This document shows positions 8,962 to 17,748 of a stretch of DNA of 64,000 nucleotides, piece after piece. The stretch comes from Weissella coleopterorum. GTDB lineage: Bacteria > Bacillota > Bacilli > Lactobacillales > Lactobacillaceae. The notes under the pieces were generated by a model. That model was not told the origin of the DNA and searched no databases. It was given only the letters and a program-made list of their open reading frames with translations. The stretch lies in the NCBI RefSeq assembly GCF_011304355.1, contig NZ_CP049888.1, forward strand, positions 620,001-684,000, in the 5' to 3' direction. Numbering within the stretch: position 1 is the first letter of the stretch; each line of letters opens with the position of its first letter. The position numbers and the translations under genes are program-made.

Positions 8962-9821
8962 TGCAGTTTAATGAATTTATACAGCAATATCAACCTCAGC
9001 TAGAACAAGCGTTGGATGAACATTTAGGACAACCTGGGCTTAATAATCAATTGTTAGAGGCGATGCGATATGCTACTTTAAATGGTGGGAAACGGTTGCG
9101 ACCATTATTAACATTAGCGGTGGTAAAAACTTTTGGACAAAATCCGAGTCAATATTTAGATGTAGCTAACGCAGTGGAATTAATTCATACTTATAGCTTG
9201 ATTCATGATGATTTGCCAGCAATGGATGATGATGATTTCAGACGTAATAAGCCCACAGTGCATCTTAAGTATGGTGAGGCAGTGGCGATCTTAGCAGGAG
9301 ATGCTCTACAATCGATGGCATTTGCTTGGTTAATAGATGCTCGTCTGCATGCTGAACAGCAATTAAAATTAGTTCAGCAATTAGCGTTGGCGGCTGGTTA
9401 TCAGGGCATGGTGGGTGGTCAATTTTCAGATATGCAAGCAACCAATCAAGCAGAAATTTCGCTGAATGATTTAGCGCAGTTGCACCGACGAAAAACAGGA
9501 GCGCTCCTTGCTTACGCGGTGGTAGCTGGTGGAATTTTAACCGATCAATCCCAAGTAGTTCAACAAGCCTTGGGTACATTTGGGTTTGCCTTTGGACTAG
9601 CATTTCAAATTAAAGATGATTTATTAGATCTGCAACAAGATGATACTGAAAATAAGCAATCCTATCCGTATTTACTCGGAGTAGCCGGTGCGAAACATGA
9701 GTTAATGGGGCAATTGTCACTGGCGGAATCTAGTTTGCAATTATTAGAAGCTGAAACAAACACGGAGATGGTGCTTTTGAAAGATTGTTTGCATTATTTC
9801 GATGATATGGTGGAGAATTAG
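8961..9821 (+). CDS. ispA: Geranyl/farnesyl diphosphate synthase
   Basis: 286 residues of the trans-polyprenyl synthase family. The first aspartate-rich motif is DDLPAMDDDDFRRNKPTVH and the second is KDDLLD; GGKRLRPLL and the QFSDMQA region are also present. It condenses IPP with DMAPP/GPP to make the C15 allylic precursor for undecaprenyl phosphate and quinones. It starts on the last base of the xseB stop and ends one base before tlyA, as in the Bacillus xse-ispA-tlyA order, but without an intervening dxs, which agrees with lactic acid bacteria that use mevalonate. Confidence 0.95.
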   Translation: MQFNEFIQQYQPQLEQALDEHLGQPGLNNQLLEAMRYATLNGGKRLRPLLTLAVVKTFGQNPSQYLDVANAVELIHTYSLIHDDLPAMDDDDFRRNKPTVHLKYGEAVAILAGDALQSMAFAWLIDARLHAEQQLKLVQQLALAAGYQGMVGGQFSDMQATNQAEISLNDLAQLHRRKTGALLAYAVVAGGILTDQSQVVQQALGTFGFAFGLAFQIKDDLLDLQQDDTENKQSYPYLLGVAGAKHELMGQLSLAESSLQLLEAETNTEMVLLKDCLHYFDDMVEN

Positions 9822-9822
9822 T

Positions 9823-10653
9823 ATGGCAGGAATATTAAAAGAGCGAGTTGATGTATTAGCAGTACAGCAAGGTTTATTTGCTTCACGCGAGCAAGCCAAA
9901 AGAGCGATCATGGCGGGTGAAATTTTGGGAATCAATGAACAGAGAATGGATAAAGCCGGTGAAAAAATTCCTGTAACGACTGAACTACATCTTAAAGGAG
10001 CCCCAATGCCCTATGTCTCGCGTGGTGGGTTTAAATTGGAAAAAATGCGGGATGTTTTTCATTTAGATTTTAAAAATAAGCTTGTTTTAGATATTGGTTC
10101 CTCAACGGGTGGATTTACGGACGTTTCACTCCAAAGTGGTGCAAAGCAGGTATATGCTTTAGATGTTGGAACTAATCAGTTAGCTTGGAAGCTACGTTCT
10201 GATGAACGGGTGATTGTGATGGAAAATACTAATTTTCGTTATAGCGAATTAGCTGATTTCACGATGGGAAAGCCACAAATGGCAACGATTGATGTTTCCT
10301 TCATTTCACTAAATTTAATTTTAGCACCTTTGGCTAAAATTTTAGTTTCGGGTGGTTCTGTTGCAGCCTTAATTAAACCACAATTTGAAGCAGGTCGAGC
10401 AGCAGTAGGTAAGCATGGAATCGTCAAAGATGAAAAGATACATTTGGCTGTTTTAAATCAAGTTAGTGAATACGCAAAAGCCGCTGGATTTAGTATTGTT
10501 AATCTTGATTTTTCGCCAATTAAAGGTGGATCAGGTAACATTGAGTTTATTGCACATTTGAAGCTGGATGGTGGGGATGAAACGATGGACGAAACGGAAC
10601 GGAAAGCTGTTGTTACGGCAGCGCATGAACAGTTGAATGCACACCGGGAGTAG
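9823..10653 (+). CDS. tlyA: TlyA family rRNA (cytidine-2'-O)-methyltransferase
   Basis: 276 residues with an N-terminal S4 RNA-binding domain (RVDVLAVQQGLFASREQAKRAIMAGEI, about residues 6-65) and an FtsJ-type Rossmann methyltransferase domain. The SAM loop reads VLDIGSSTGGFTD, followed by the VSFISLNLIL and IKPQFEAGR motifs. Members methylate 2'-O of cytidines in 16S and 23S rRNA; the old haemolysin name is probably indirect. ATG 9823 follows the ispA stop by one base. The gene is the usual neighbour of argR-recN. Confidence 0.94.
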   Translation: MAGILKERVDVLAVQQGLFASREQAKRAIMAGEILGINEQRMDKAGEKIPVTTELHLKGAPMPYVSRGGFKLEKMRDVFHLDFKNKLVLDIGSSTGGFTDVSLQSGAKQVYALDVGTNQLAWKLRSDERVIVMENTNFRYSELADFTMGKPQMATIDVSFISLNLILAPLAKILVSGGSVAALIKPQFEAGRAAVGKHGIVKDEKIHLAVLNQVSEYAKAAGFSIVNLDFSPIKGGSGNIEFIAHLKLDGGDETMDETERKAVVTAAHEQLNAHRE

Positions 10654-10659
10654 TAAGTG

Positions 10660-11109
10660 ATGGCTAGTAATAAAAGAGAGCGCCAAACTGAAATCAAAAA
10701 AATAATCACACAACAAAAAGTACAAAAGCAAGATGAACTAGTACAGATTCTCAATGAGCGGGGGTGGAATGTTACCCAAGCCACGGTTTCTCGCGATATT
10801 GCTAGTATGCAGTTAGTTAAAGTTCCATTAGCACAGGGCGGGTTTGCCTATGACATTATGCATGGGTCTGATTACCTGGTTCAAGTCCGGGCAATTTTAA
10901 ATGAGGATCAAACAAAAATTAAGGATCAAGCTAATATGGTTATCATTCAAGTCCGTCCAGGAACGGGTCCAGTGCTAAAAATTGCGTTAGAGACAATGGA
11001 TTTACCTGAAGTTTTTGGCGTATTAGGTGATGATTCTAGTGTTTTAGTAATCGTTAAAGAAGGTTGTTTGGGAAAGCAACTAGTCAATCAACTATTACAA
11101 TTATCGTAA
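10660..11109 (+). CDS. argR: Arginine repressor ArgR/AhrC
   Basis: 149 residues. The N-terminal winged helix contains the diagnostic TQATVSRDI recognition helix near residue 40; the C-terminal hexamerisation and arginine-binding domain contains PGTGPVLKIAL and GVLGDDSSVLVIV. GTG 10657 and ATG 10660 are both possible; ATG gives a 9-base spacing from GGGAG. No arginine biosynthetic gene is in the window, so it probably acts elsewhere. The argR-recN pairing is conserved across Firmicutes. Confidence 0.94.
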   Translation: MASNKRERQTEIKKIITQQKVQKQDELVQILNERGWNVTQATVSRDIASMQLVKVPLAQGGFAYDIMHGSDYLVQVRAILNEDQTKIKDQANMVIIQVRPGTGPVLKIALETMDLPEVFGVLGDDSSVLVIVKEGCLGKQLVNQLLQLS

Positions 11110-11127
11110 AGCTTAGGAGGTGCAGTT

Positions 11128-12798
11128 ATGTTACAGGAACTTTCAATTAAAGATTTTGCAATAATCCCAACTCTTGATTTAAGTTTTGAAAATGGAATGA
11201 CGGTCCTCACTGGGGAAACGGGAGCAGGGAAGTCGATTATTATTGACGCTGTTGGTTTATTAGTTGGTGGGCGTAGTTCAGTGGATTATATTCGTGATGG
11301 TACAAAGAAGGCAACGCTGCAAGGTTTATTCTCAGTAGATGTGAAGGCTGCGGTTTTACCAGCTTTAGAAGAATATGGAGTTGAGCTTGATGATAATCAG
11401 GTTTTAATTAGTCGTGAAATTCATCAGAATGGGCGAAATGTCATTCGGATTAATGGTGTAATGATTAATGGAACGGGTTTAAAAAAGATCGGCCGACATT
11501 TAGTCGATATTCATGGTCAAAATGAACATCAAGAGTTGATGAAAGTCGAGCGACATGAATTTTTATTAGATCAATTTGCACAAAACGATGTTGTACCAAT
11601 CCTAGTGCAATATCAGCAAGCTTATGATGATTATCAAAAATACTTTAAATTATATCAACAACGTAAAGCGGATGAACAGGCTTTTGCGCAACGCCTGGAT
11701 ATGCTTACTTTTCAAGTCAATGAATTACAAGAAGCAGATTTAAAAGTTAACGAGGAAGCATTGCTAAATCAGGAGTATCAAGAACTATCCAATTTTCAAG
11801 ATGTTTTGGAGGCTTTGTCGACGGCCTATGAGGCTTTAGCTGGCGATTGGGAAGGTAATGGGTTAGAAGTTATAAGTCGTTCAGTTACAGCTCTGGAAGG
11901 TATTGAAGAACTTAGCTCACGGTATCAGTCATTGACGGAAATGGTTCGTGGAGCATATTTTGAACTACAAGAAGCAGCTTCAGACGCGCTTTCAGTTCGG
12001 GATGGGTTGGAGTTCGATGCGGAGCGACTCAATGAGGTGACCGAGCGTTTAAATTTAATTAATACGTTGGAAAACAAGTATGGGACAGATATTCCAGAAG
12101 TTTTGTCCTACCAAGCTAAAATTGAAGGTGAATTAGCTGAAATGACGGTTAATGGGTCAACGTTGAGCGATTTAAAGCAGCAGATGTTGGCCGCTAAAAA
12201 AGCAGCACAAAAATTAGCAGACCAGCTCACACAGTTACGCAAAGTAGCAGCAATTGAATTAACCAAAGCGATCCATCAACAGCTAGCAGACTTATTTATG
12301 GAAAAAGCAGTCTTTTCGGTAAATATAACGCCAACGAAAAACTTGCAGACAATGGGGCAAGATCAAATTGAATTTTATATTCAAACAAATCCGGGTGAAT
12401 CAGCCAAGCCACTTGCTAAGATCGCTTCAGGGGGAGAATTAAGTCGCATGATGTTAGCAATGAAAACCATTTTTGCTCATGATCAAGGGGTTACTTCCAT
12501 TGTGTTTGATGAGGTTGATACAGGAGTATCCGGTCGGGTGGCTCAAGCGATTGCAAATAAAATTGCTAAAATCGCGAGCTATTCACAAGTTTTAACGATA
12601 ACGCATTTACCGCAAGTTGCAGCAGTTGCGGACCAGCATCTCTATATTGAGAAAAAGATTATTAAGCAGCGAACCGTAACTTCCGTGCAACAATTGGATC
12701 AACAGGGGCGGATTGATGAATTGGCACGTATGTTGTCCGGTGATCAATTAACTGATGCAGCGCGGGCTAATGCCAGAGACTTACTAAACAAAAGTTAA
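11128..12798 (+). CDS. recN: DNA repair protein RecN
   Basis: A 556-residue SMC-like ATPase acting in double-strand-break repair. The N-terminal Walker A is GETGAGKSIIIDAVGLLVGG, a central coiled-coil spans roughly residues 160-370, and the C-terminal half supplies the ABC signature ASGGELSRMMLA, Walker B SIVFDEVDTGVSG and the H-loop ITHLPQVAA. A strong AGGAGGTG precedes ATG 11128. It is the last gene of the folD operon; about 115 bases without a recognised gene separate it from gmk. Confidence 0.97.
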   Translation: MLQELSIKDFAIIPTLDLSFENGMTVLTGETGAGKSIIIDAVGLLVGGRSSVDYIRDGTKKATLQGLFSVDVKAAVLPALEEYGVELDDNQVLISREIHQNGRNVIRINGVMINGTGLKKIGRHLVDIHGQNEHQELMKVERHEFLLDQFAQNDVVPILVQYQQAYDDYQKYFKLYQQRKADEQAFAQRLDMLTFQVNELQEADLKVNEEALLNQEYQELSNFQDVLEALSTAYEALAGDWEGNGLEVISRSVTALEGIEELSSRYQSLTEMVRGAYFELQEAASDALSVRDGLEFDAERLNEVTERLNLINTLENKYGTDIPEVLSYQAKIEGELAEMTVNGSTLSDLKQQMLAAKKAAQKLADQLTQLRKVAAIELTKAIHQQLADLFMEKAVFSVNITPTKNLQTMGQDQIEFYIQTNPGESAKPLAKIASGGELSRMMLAMKTIFAHDQGVTSIVFDEVDTGVSGRVAQAIANKIAKIASYSQVLTITHLPQVAAVADQHLYIEKKIIKQRTVTSVQQLDQQGRIDELARMLSGDQLTDAARANARDLLNKS

Positions 12799-12913
12799 TC
12801 TTGATTTTCAAACTTTCCGGCAAATTAGTTGGCATTTATTATGCTTGAATTAATTTAGTAAAAAAGGTAAGATTAAGGTTATTAATTAGAAGGATTAAAG
12901 GGGAACATTGACC

Positions 12914-13531
12914 ATGAAGCGTGGGGTTTTAATTGTATTATCAGGACCATCGGGAGTAGGAAAAGGAACTGTTCGTAAAGCTTTATTTGAAGAATTAGAT
13001 ATTGATTTTACATATTCAATTTCAATGACTACTCGCCGTCCACGCAATGGTGAGGTAGATGGTGAAGATTATTTTTTCGTCAGTCACGCTGAATTTGAAG
13101 AAAATATTGCTGCTGGTAATATGTTAGAACATGCCGAGTATGTTGGTAATTATTATGGAACCCCTAAAAGTTTTATTGATAAAACGCTGGGCCAAGGGCA
13201 TGATGTTTTCTTAGAAATTGATGTTCAAGGTGCACTACAAGTCAAAGAAAAGATGCCTGAAGGGGCATATATCTTTTTGACCCCACCAGACCTACAAGCC
13301 TTAAAGGAGAGATTAGTAGGGCGTGGAACGGATGATCCAGAAGTGATCGATCGTCGAGTGGCTGCTGCATCATCTGAAATTCGAATGATGGCTAACTATG
13401 ATTACGCCGTCGTGAATGATGAAGTTCAATTAGCCGTTCAGCGAATTAAAGACATTGTCAAAGTGGAACGTTTGCGAGTTAATCGCATTTTACCAGAATA
13501 TATCGCCATGATTGAGGAGTTAGGAAAATGA
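12914..13531 (+). CDS. gmk: Guanylate kinase
   Basis: 205 residues, normal for the family. P-loop [12 protein letters not shown]-binding [20 protein letters not shown] and the [12 protein letters not shown] segment are present. It phosphorylates GMP to GDP. ATG 12914 has AAGGGG ten bases upstream; the TTG two codons earlier would be too close to that site. The last codons overlap the rpoZ start (ATGA), the standard Firmicute gmk-rpoZ pair. Confidence 0.96.
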   Translation: MKRGVLIVLSGPSGVGKGTVRKALFEELDIDFTYSISMTTRRPRNGEVDGEDYFFVSHAEFEENIAAGNMLEHAEYVGNYYGTPKSFIDKTLGQGHDVFLEIDVQGALQVKEKMPEGAYIFLTPPDLQALKERLVGRGTDDPEVIDRRVAAASSEIRMMANYDYAVVNDEVQLAVQRIKDIVKVERLRVNRILPEYIAMIEELGK

Positions 13532-13740
13532 TTTTATATCCATCTGTAGATAAGTTACTAGAAAAAGTTAATTCACGTTATAAATTAATTGCTTTGGGTG
13601 CAAAACGTGCCCATGAGTTAGAGCAGGGAAGTCTGCCAACACTTTCACACTTTGATTCGGTTAAGCCAGTCGGTCAAGCTTTGGAAGAAATCGAAGCTGG
13701 AAATATTATTGTTGATCCAGACGAAAAGCATTTTGATTAA
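13528..13740 (+). CDS. rpoZ: DNA-directed RNA polymerase omega subunit
   Basis: 70 residues beginning [20 protein letters not shown], with the conserved [10 protein letters not shown] helix. It overlaps gmk by four bases and is closed by a very strong terminator, so the gmk-rpoZ transcript ends here and the adjacent sugar cassette is separate. Confidence 0.94.
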   Translation: MILYPSVDKLLEKVNSRYKLIALGAKRAHELEQGSLPTLSHFDSVKPVGQALEEIEAGNIIVDPDEKHFD

Positions 13741-13776
13741 CCTTTAATTAAGTTAATTAAGCGATAATAAAGTAAC

Positions 13777-13811
13777 AAAAGGGGTGAGGTTTGTGCCTCA
13801 CCCCCTTTTTT
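13777..13811 (+). terminator. Strong intrinsic terminator after rpoZ
   Basis: GGGGTGAGG (13781-13789) pairs with CCTCACCCC (13796-13804) around loop TTTGTG, extended by A/T pairs, with a T-run after. Confidence 0.93.
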
Positions 13812-13846
13812 ATTTAAATAATGTTTCTGAAAGGATGCTTAGAATC

Positions 13847-14620
13847 ATGCCAGTTTTGGTAGCGACACATAAAGATTATGTGATGCCCAGTGATCATTTT
13901 TATCAGCCAATTTACGTAGGATCGGCTTTACATAAACAGCGGATGGCTGATTTTTGGAGTGATGCCACTGGCATTAATATTTCATCAAAAAACCCTTTTT
14001 ATAATGAATTGACGGCTCTTTATTGGGCAAAGTACAATTTAAAGGATCAACCAATTATTGGATTGGCCCATTATCGTCGCTTTCTTGGGCGTCGATCGGG
14101 ACATAAATATAAGTATTTGTTAAGTGAACAAGAGATTAGGCAAGCCTTACAGAAGGTAGATGTCTTGGTACCAAAGGCTCGTAATTATTGGATTGAAACA
14201 CAGGAACAACATTATCTAAATGCCCATGTTCCTCAACCTTGGCAAGTTTTTGGTCGGGTGATTGAAACCAAATTTCCAGAATATTACCTTGCCTTTGAGC
14301 AAGTCTGTCATTCTAAAAAGGCCCATTTGTTTAACATGAGCATTATGAAACAAGCTGAATTTCAAGCTTATACCGATTTTTTATTTGATGTTTTAGCAGC
14401 TGTGGAGCAGGAAATCGATTTTAATGCTCTAAAAGGACAAGATCAGCGGGCATTGGGCTTTTTAGGGGAACGAATTCTCGATATTTGGCTATTAAAAACT
14501 CATACAACCTATCAAGAATTTCCGATTGTATCATTAGAAAGAGTGAACTGGTTTGATAAAGGATGGCACTTTTTATTACGTCATTTTGGGATAAAAGGCC
14601 GGGTTAAAACACATTTTTAA
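13847..14620 (+). CDS. DUF4422 family capsular/exopolysaccharide glycosyltransferase
   Basis: 257 residues. It starts MPVLVATHKDYVMPSDHFYQPIYVGSA, the usual beginning of DUF4422 proteins, and carries the family motifs NPFYNELTALYWAKYN and IGLAHYRRFLG. Family members are found in capsule and exopolysaccharide clusters and are thought to be glycosyltransferases. The open frame reaches back to a GTG at 13784, but that start lies inside the rpoZ terminator, so ATG 13847 with AAAGGA upstream is preferred. It stands 12 bases before a galactofuranosyltransferase-like gene, so its acceptor is probably a galactose-containing glycan; specificity is inference. Confidence 0.82.
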   Translation: MPVLVATHKDYVMPSDHFYQPIYVGSALHKQRMADFWSDATGINISSKNPFYNELTALYWAKYNLKDQPIIGLAHYRRFLGRRSGHKYKYLLSEQEIRQALQKVDVLVPKARNYWIETQEQHYLNAHVPQPWQVFGRVIETKFPEYYLAFEQVCHSKKAHLFNMSIMKQAEFQAYTDFLFDVLAAVEQEIDFNALKGQDQRALGFLGERILDIWLLKTHTTYQEFPIVSLERVNWFDKGWHFLLRHFGIKGRVKTHF

Positions 14621-14632
14621 AGGAGAGCTATC

Positions 14633-15526
14633 ATGACAACGAGTGCAGTAGTTGTGACCTTTAATCGGTTACCTATGTTAAAAGAAGTCATTACAGCATT
14701 ACAAAATTCCACAACGAAGGTGGATCATATTATTGTCGTTGACAATAATTCAAAAGCCGATACAGTGGCGTATTTAACCAATTTGGGTTCACAAATTGAA
14801 TATGTTCGCTTAGGTGAAAACTTGGGCGGAGCAGGAGGCTTTAACCGAGGCGTTCGTTATTTCATGGAAAAAACAAATGATGATTTTGTCTGGCTAATGG
14901 ATGACGATACAGTACCATTACCAGATACGCTGACTAATTTATTGACTTTTGCACAAAAGCAGGGCCAATTTGGCTTCTTAGCTTCAGATGTACGTTGGAC
15001 AGACGGTCACCGTGCGAAGATGAATAATCCCGCCCCAGTCAATCGTCTCCATAAAATTCCAGAGGGTAGTACAACCCCTGAACCTTTGATGAATGCTACT
15101 TTTGTGAGTTTATTAATGCAAAGAGAGATCATTGCGCAAATTGGATTACCAATTACGGAATTCTTTATTTGGGGCGATGATATTGAATATACGGAACGTG
15201 CCGGTCGCTTGGCTGAGGGATATTTTGTTCCCCAAGCAAAAGTAATTCATAAAATGAAAAATAATGTGGGATCTGACGTGTTGACTGATTCTAGTGACCG
15301 ATTACCAAGGTATTTTTATTCATATCGAAACAAGATGTATTATGGGGCTAAACGTCCATTTATCGGGCATTTTAAATCAAATATTCGAATCATCATTGAT
15401 TTATTAAAGGCCTTATTTAAACCTGGTGTTAATCATCGTAAGGAACGGTTGCAGGTGATTTGGAGTGGTGTTCGGGCTGGGCATAAATTCCATCCCAAAA
15501 TTGAGTTTGCTGAACCTAAAGAATAA
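14633..15526 (+). CDS. GT2 family galactofuranosyltransferase-like glycosyltransferase
   Basis: 297 residues of a GT-A fold: SAVVVTFNRLPML, IIVVDNNS, the LGENLGGAGGFNRGV stretch typical of GlfT-type enzymes, the metal-binding WLMDDDT (DxD), and the FIWGDDIEYTERA motif that holds the catalytic acid. Its neighbour glf makes UDP-galactofuranose, the donor used by this branch of GT2, so galactofuranosyl transfer to a cell-surface polysaccharide is the best guess. AGGAGAG precedes ATG 14633. No membrane segment is evident. Confidence 0.85.
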   Translation: MTTSAVVVTFNRLPMLKEVITALQNSTTKVDHIIVVDNNSKADTVAYLTNLGSQIEYVRLGENLGGAGGFNRGVRYFMEKTNDDFVWLMDDDTVPLPDTLTNLLTFAQKQGQFGFLASDVRWTDGHRAKMNNPAPVNRLHKIPEGSTTPEPLMNATFVSLLMQREIIAQIGLPITEFFIWGDDIEYTERAGRLAEGYFVPQAKVIHKMKNNVGSDVLTDSSDRLPRYFYSYRNKMYYGAKRPFIGHFKSNIRIIIDLLKALFKPGVNHRKERLQVIWSGVRAGHKFHPKIEFAEPKE

Positions 15527-15588
15527 ATATGATAAAATTAATTGATCTAAAATAATATAACAGATTGTAATTGAGAGGAATAAAACCA

Positions 15589-16770
15589 ATGACTTTGAAC
15601 GATAAAAAGTATGATTATTTAATTGTTGGAGCAGGACCTTATGGTTCGATTTTTGCCTACGAGGCAGCTAAACGTGGTAAGCGTTCGTTAATCATTGAAA
15701 AGCGTTCTCATATTGGTGGGAATATGTATACGCACAGTGAACACGGAATTACGGTGCATGATTTTGGGGCGCATATTTTTCATACTGATAATAAAGAAGT
15801 CTGGGATTATATTCGGAAGTTTGCAGAATTTAATGGATTTCAAAATCAAGTTGTGGCCAATTACAATGGCTCACTTTACAATTTGCCCTTTAACATGAAT
15901 ACATTCTATGAGATGTGGGGAACTAAGACTCCTGCAGAAGCGAAAGCTAAGATTGATGAACAAAAAGCGACAGCAGTTGCAGCAATGGATGGAAAAGCTC
16001 CTCGTAATCTTGAAGAACAAGCCATTTCATTGATCGGGACTGAAATCTATGAAAAGTTAATTAAAGGTTATACTGAAAAGCAATGGGGACGTAAAGCCAC
16101 GGACTTACCAGCTTTCATCATTAAGCGTTTGCCAGTCCGATTTATTTACGATAATAATTATTTCAATCACCGCTATCAAGGAATCCCGGTTGGGGGTTAC
16201 ACGCAAATCTTTGATCGTTTGATTATGGACAATGATTTAATTGATGTACAAGTCAATGCTGACTTCTTTGCACATCGGGATGAATATATGGCTGAGTTCC
16301 CCCGGATCGTTTATACGGGAATGATTGATCAATTCTTTGATTATAAGTATGGTGAGTTGGAATATCGCTCATTGCGTTTTGAGAGCGAGACAATTGACAG
16401 TGATAACTATCAAGGAAATGCAGTAATTAATTACACGGACGCTGAAACACCATATACACGAGTAATGGAATGGCGTCATTTTGATGGGTTAGCTGATGAG
16501 GGGAAGACGGTCATTACGCGTGAATATCCACAGGCGTGGGATCGTAGTAAAGAAGCTTACTACCCAGTTAACGATGAAAAAAATACTAATATGTATAAAC
16601 AATATGCAAAAGAAGCACGAGCCAATGAAGATAAAATTCTCTTTGGTGGTCGCCTAGGTCAATACCGTTATTTTGATATGGATCAAGTGATTAACGCCGC
16701 GTTCAATGACTTACGTCACGAATTTGATTTAGATAGTGGTTTTAACTTCGCACATGATGAAACTAAATAA
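15589..16770 (+). CDS. glf: UDP-galactopyranose mutase
   Basis: 393 residues. The N-terminal FAD-binding loop is YLIVGAGPYGSIFAYEAAKRG; NMYTHSEHGITVHDFGAHIFHT and the mobile-lid region GYTEKQWGRKATDLPAFIIKRLPVR follow, and the C-terminal LFGGRLGQYRYFDMDQVI matches the family. The flavoenzyme converts UDP-Galp to UDP-Galf in the cytoplasm. GAGAGGAA lies eight bases before ATG 15589; an upstream TTG is not used. The gene closes the three-gene cassette and is followed by a strong terminator. Confidence 0.96.
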   Translation: MTLNDKKYDYLIVGAGPYGSIFAYEAAKRGKRSLIIEKRSHIGGNMYTHSEHGITVHDFGAHIFHTDNKEVWDYIRKFAEFNGFQNQVVANYNGSLYNLPFNMNTFYEMWGTKTPAEAKAKIDEQKATAVAAMDGKAPRNLEEQAISLIGTEIYEKLIKGYTEKQWGRKATDLPAFIIKRLPVRFIYDNNYFNHRYQGIPVGGYTQIFDRLIMDNDLIDVQVNADFFAHRDEYMAEFPRIVYTGMIDQFFDYKYGELEYRSLRFESETIDSDNYQGNAVINYTDAETPYTRVMEWRHFDGLADEGKTVITREYPQAWDRSKEAYYPVNDEKNTNMYKQYAKEARANEDKILFGGRLGQYRYFDMDQVINAAFNDLRHEFDLDSGFNFAHDETK

Positions 16771-16816
16771 AAACTCGAAGGAATTAGTTATTTATATAAA
16801 CTAGTTTTTAGATGAG

Positions 16817-16854
16817 AAGCCCTGAATTGTGTAAGCGATTCAGGGCTTTTTTTG
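16817..16854 (+). terminator. Strong intrinsic terminator after glf
   Basis: Perfect 11-bp stem AAGCCCTGAAT / ATTCAGGGCTT with a run of T after it. Confidence 0.93.
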
Positions 16855-16968
16855 GCTGATTGATTTAATCGAAGAATTGAAAAGTCGCTGAACGGCTTAC
16901 CATGCAACCTGAATAAATTGAGTAATTGGATCCTGTTATTATTATTTGATGTAATTTTAGTGTAATCA

Positions 16969-16998
16969 TTGGGAGAAATTACTAATTTTTAGTATAAT
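16969..16998 (+). promoter_or_regulatory. Promoter of the relQ operon
   Basis: TATAAT at 16993-16998 with an 18-base spacer from TTGGGA at 16969-16974. Predicted transcription start is near 17005. Confidence 0.6.
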
Positions 16999-17004
16999 GA
17001 TAAC

Positions 17005-17088
17005 AGTGTTCATGAAAACGTGATGGATCAGAACGTGCTGGCCAAAGTCAGGCGCATCGCCCGCGATGAACAGAGAGAGGTTAAAAAG
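17005..17088 (+). other. GC-rich 5' leader or N-terminal extension of relQ
   Basis: Between the promoter and the best start of relQ is a stretch unlike its AT-rich surroundings, with CTGGCC, AGGCGC and CGCCCGC. It contains a small perfect hairpin CATCG-CCCG-CGATG near 17055-17070. It is open in the relQ frame from a GTG/ATG at 17020/17023, but that start lacks a ribosome binding site. It may be a structured leader RNA; function unknown. Confidence 0.4.
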
Positions 17089-17748
17089 ATGATTGAAAAT
17101 TGGGAAAAATTTTTACGACCCTATGAGCAAGCGGTCGCGGAGTTAAAAGTTAAGTTTAGAGCTTTACGAGATGATTATATTCAAAAAGGAGCTGAGACGC
17201 CCATTGAATTTGTGACTGGCCGAGTTAAAAGTGTGGGGGCCATTCAAGAAAAACTGGTACGACGACATGTTGACGAAGAACGTTTAGAGCAGGATATGCA
17301 AGATCTAGCTGGAATTCGAATCATGACCCAATTTACAAATGATATTTATACAGTTGTTGATCTAATTCGTGCACGTAATGATATGGTGGTTCTAGAAGAG
17401 CGTGATTATGTAACTAATTCCAAACCATCAGGTTACCGTTCTTACCATATCGTAGTTGAGTATCCACTTGAGACGGTGACCGGCGAACGCAAAATCTTGG
17501 CAGAAATACAAATTCGTACCATGCAAATGAACGTTTGGGCCACGATCGAACATGCGATTAATTATAAGTATGAGGGAGAATACCCCGATGACATGGAGGA
17601 TAAGTTACGTGAAGTTGCGGAATTAACATTCCAGGTCGATGCATTATTTCAAGAAATGCATCAAGAAATTAGTGAGTCGCAACATGCACTCCGAAATCAT
17701 ACGAAAAGAGATACATTAGGCGATGAGAATTTCAATCTATCAGAATAA
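17089..17748 (+). CDS. relQ: Small alarmone synthetase (GTP pyrophosphokinase) RelQ
   Basis: 219 residues, a stand-alone RelA/SpoT synthetase domain that makes (p)ppGpp or pGpp from ATP and GDP/GTP/GMP. Signatures: the start ENWEKFLRPYEQAVAELKVKF, GRVKSVGAIQEKL, DLAGIRIM, the substrate motif SGYRSYHIVVEY and the metal/nucleotide motif EIQIRTMQMNVWATIEH. No hydrolase, TGS or ACT domain. ATG 17089 is eight bases after GAGAGG, while the in-frame ATG 17023 has none. The last 26 bases overlap nadK. The relQ-nadK-rluD-mgtE order is the standard Firmicute arrangement. Confidence 0.94.
   Translation: MIENWEKFLRPYEQAVAELKVKFRALRDDYIQKGAETPIEFVTGRVKSVGAIQEKLVRRHVDEERLEQDMQDLAGIRIMTQFTNDIYTVVDLIRARNDMVVLEERDYVTNSKPSGYRSYHIVVEYPLETVTGERKILAEIQIRTMQMNVWATIEHAINYKYEGEYPDDMEDKLREVAELTFQVDALFQEMHQEISESQHALRNHTKRDTLGDENFNLSE

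Noticed and set aside
13784..13846. N-terminal extension of the DUF4422 gene from GTG 13784
   Set aside because: The extension lies inside the stem and T-run of the rpoZ terminator and has no ribosome binding site; ATG 13847 gives the family N-terminus.
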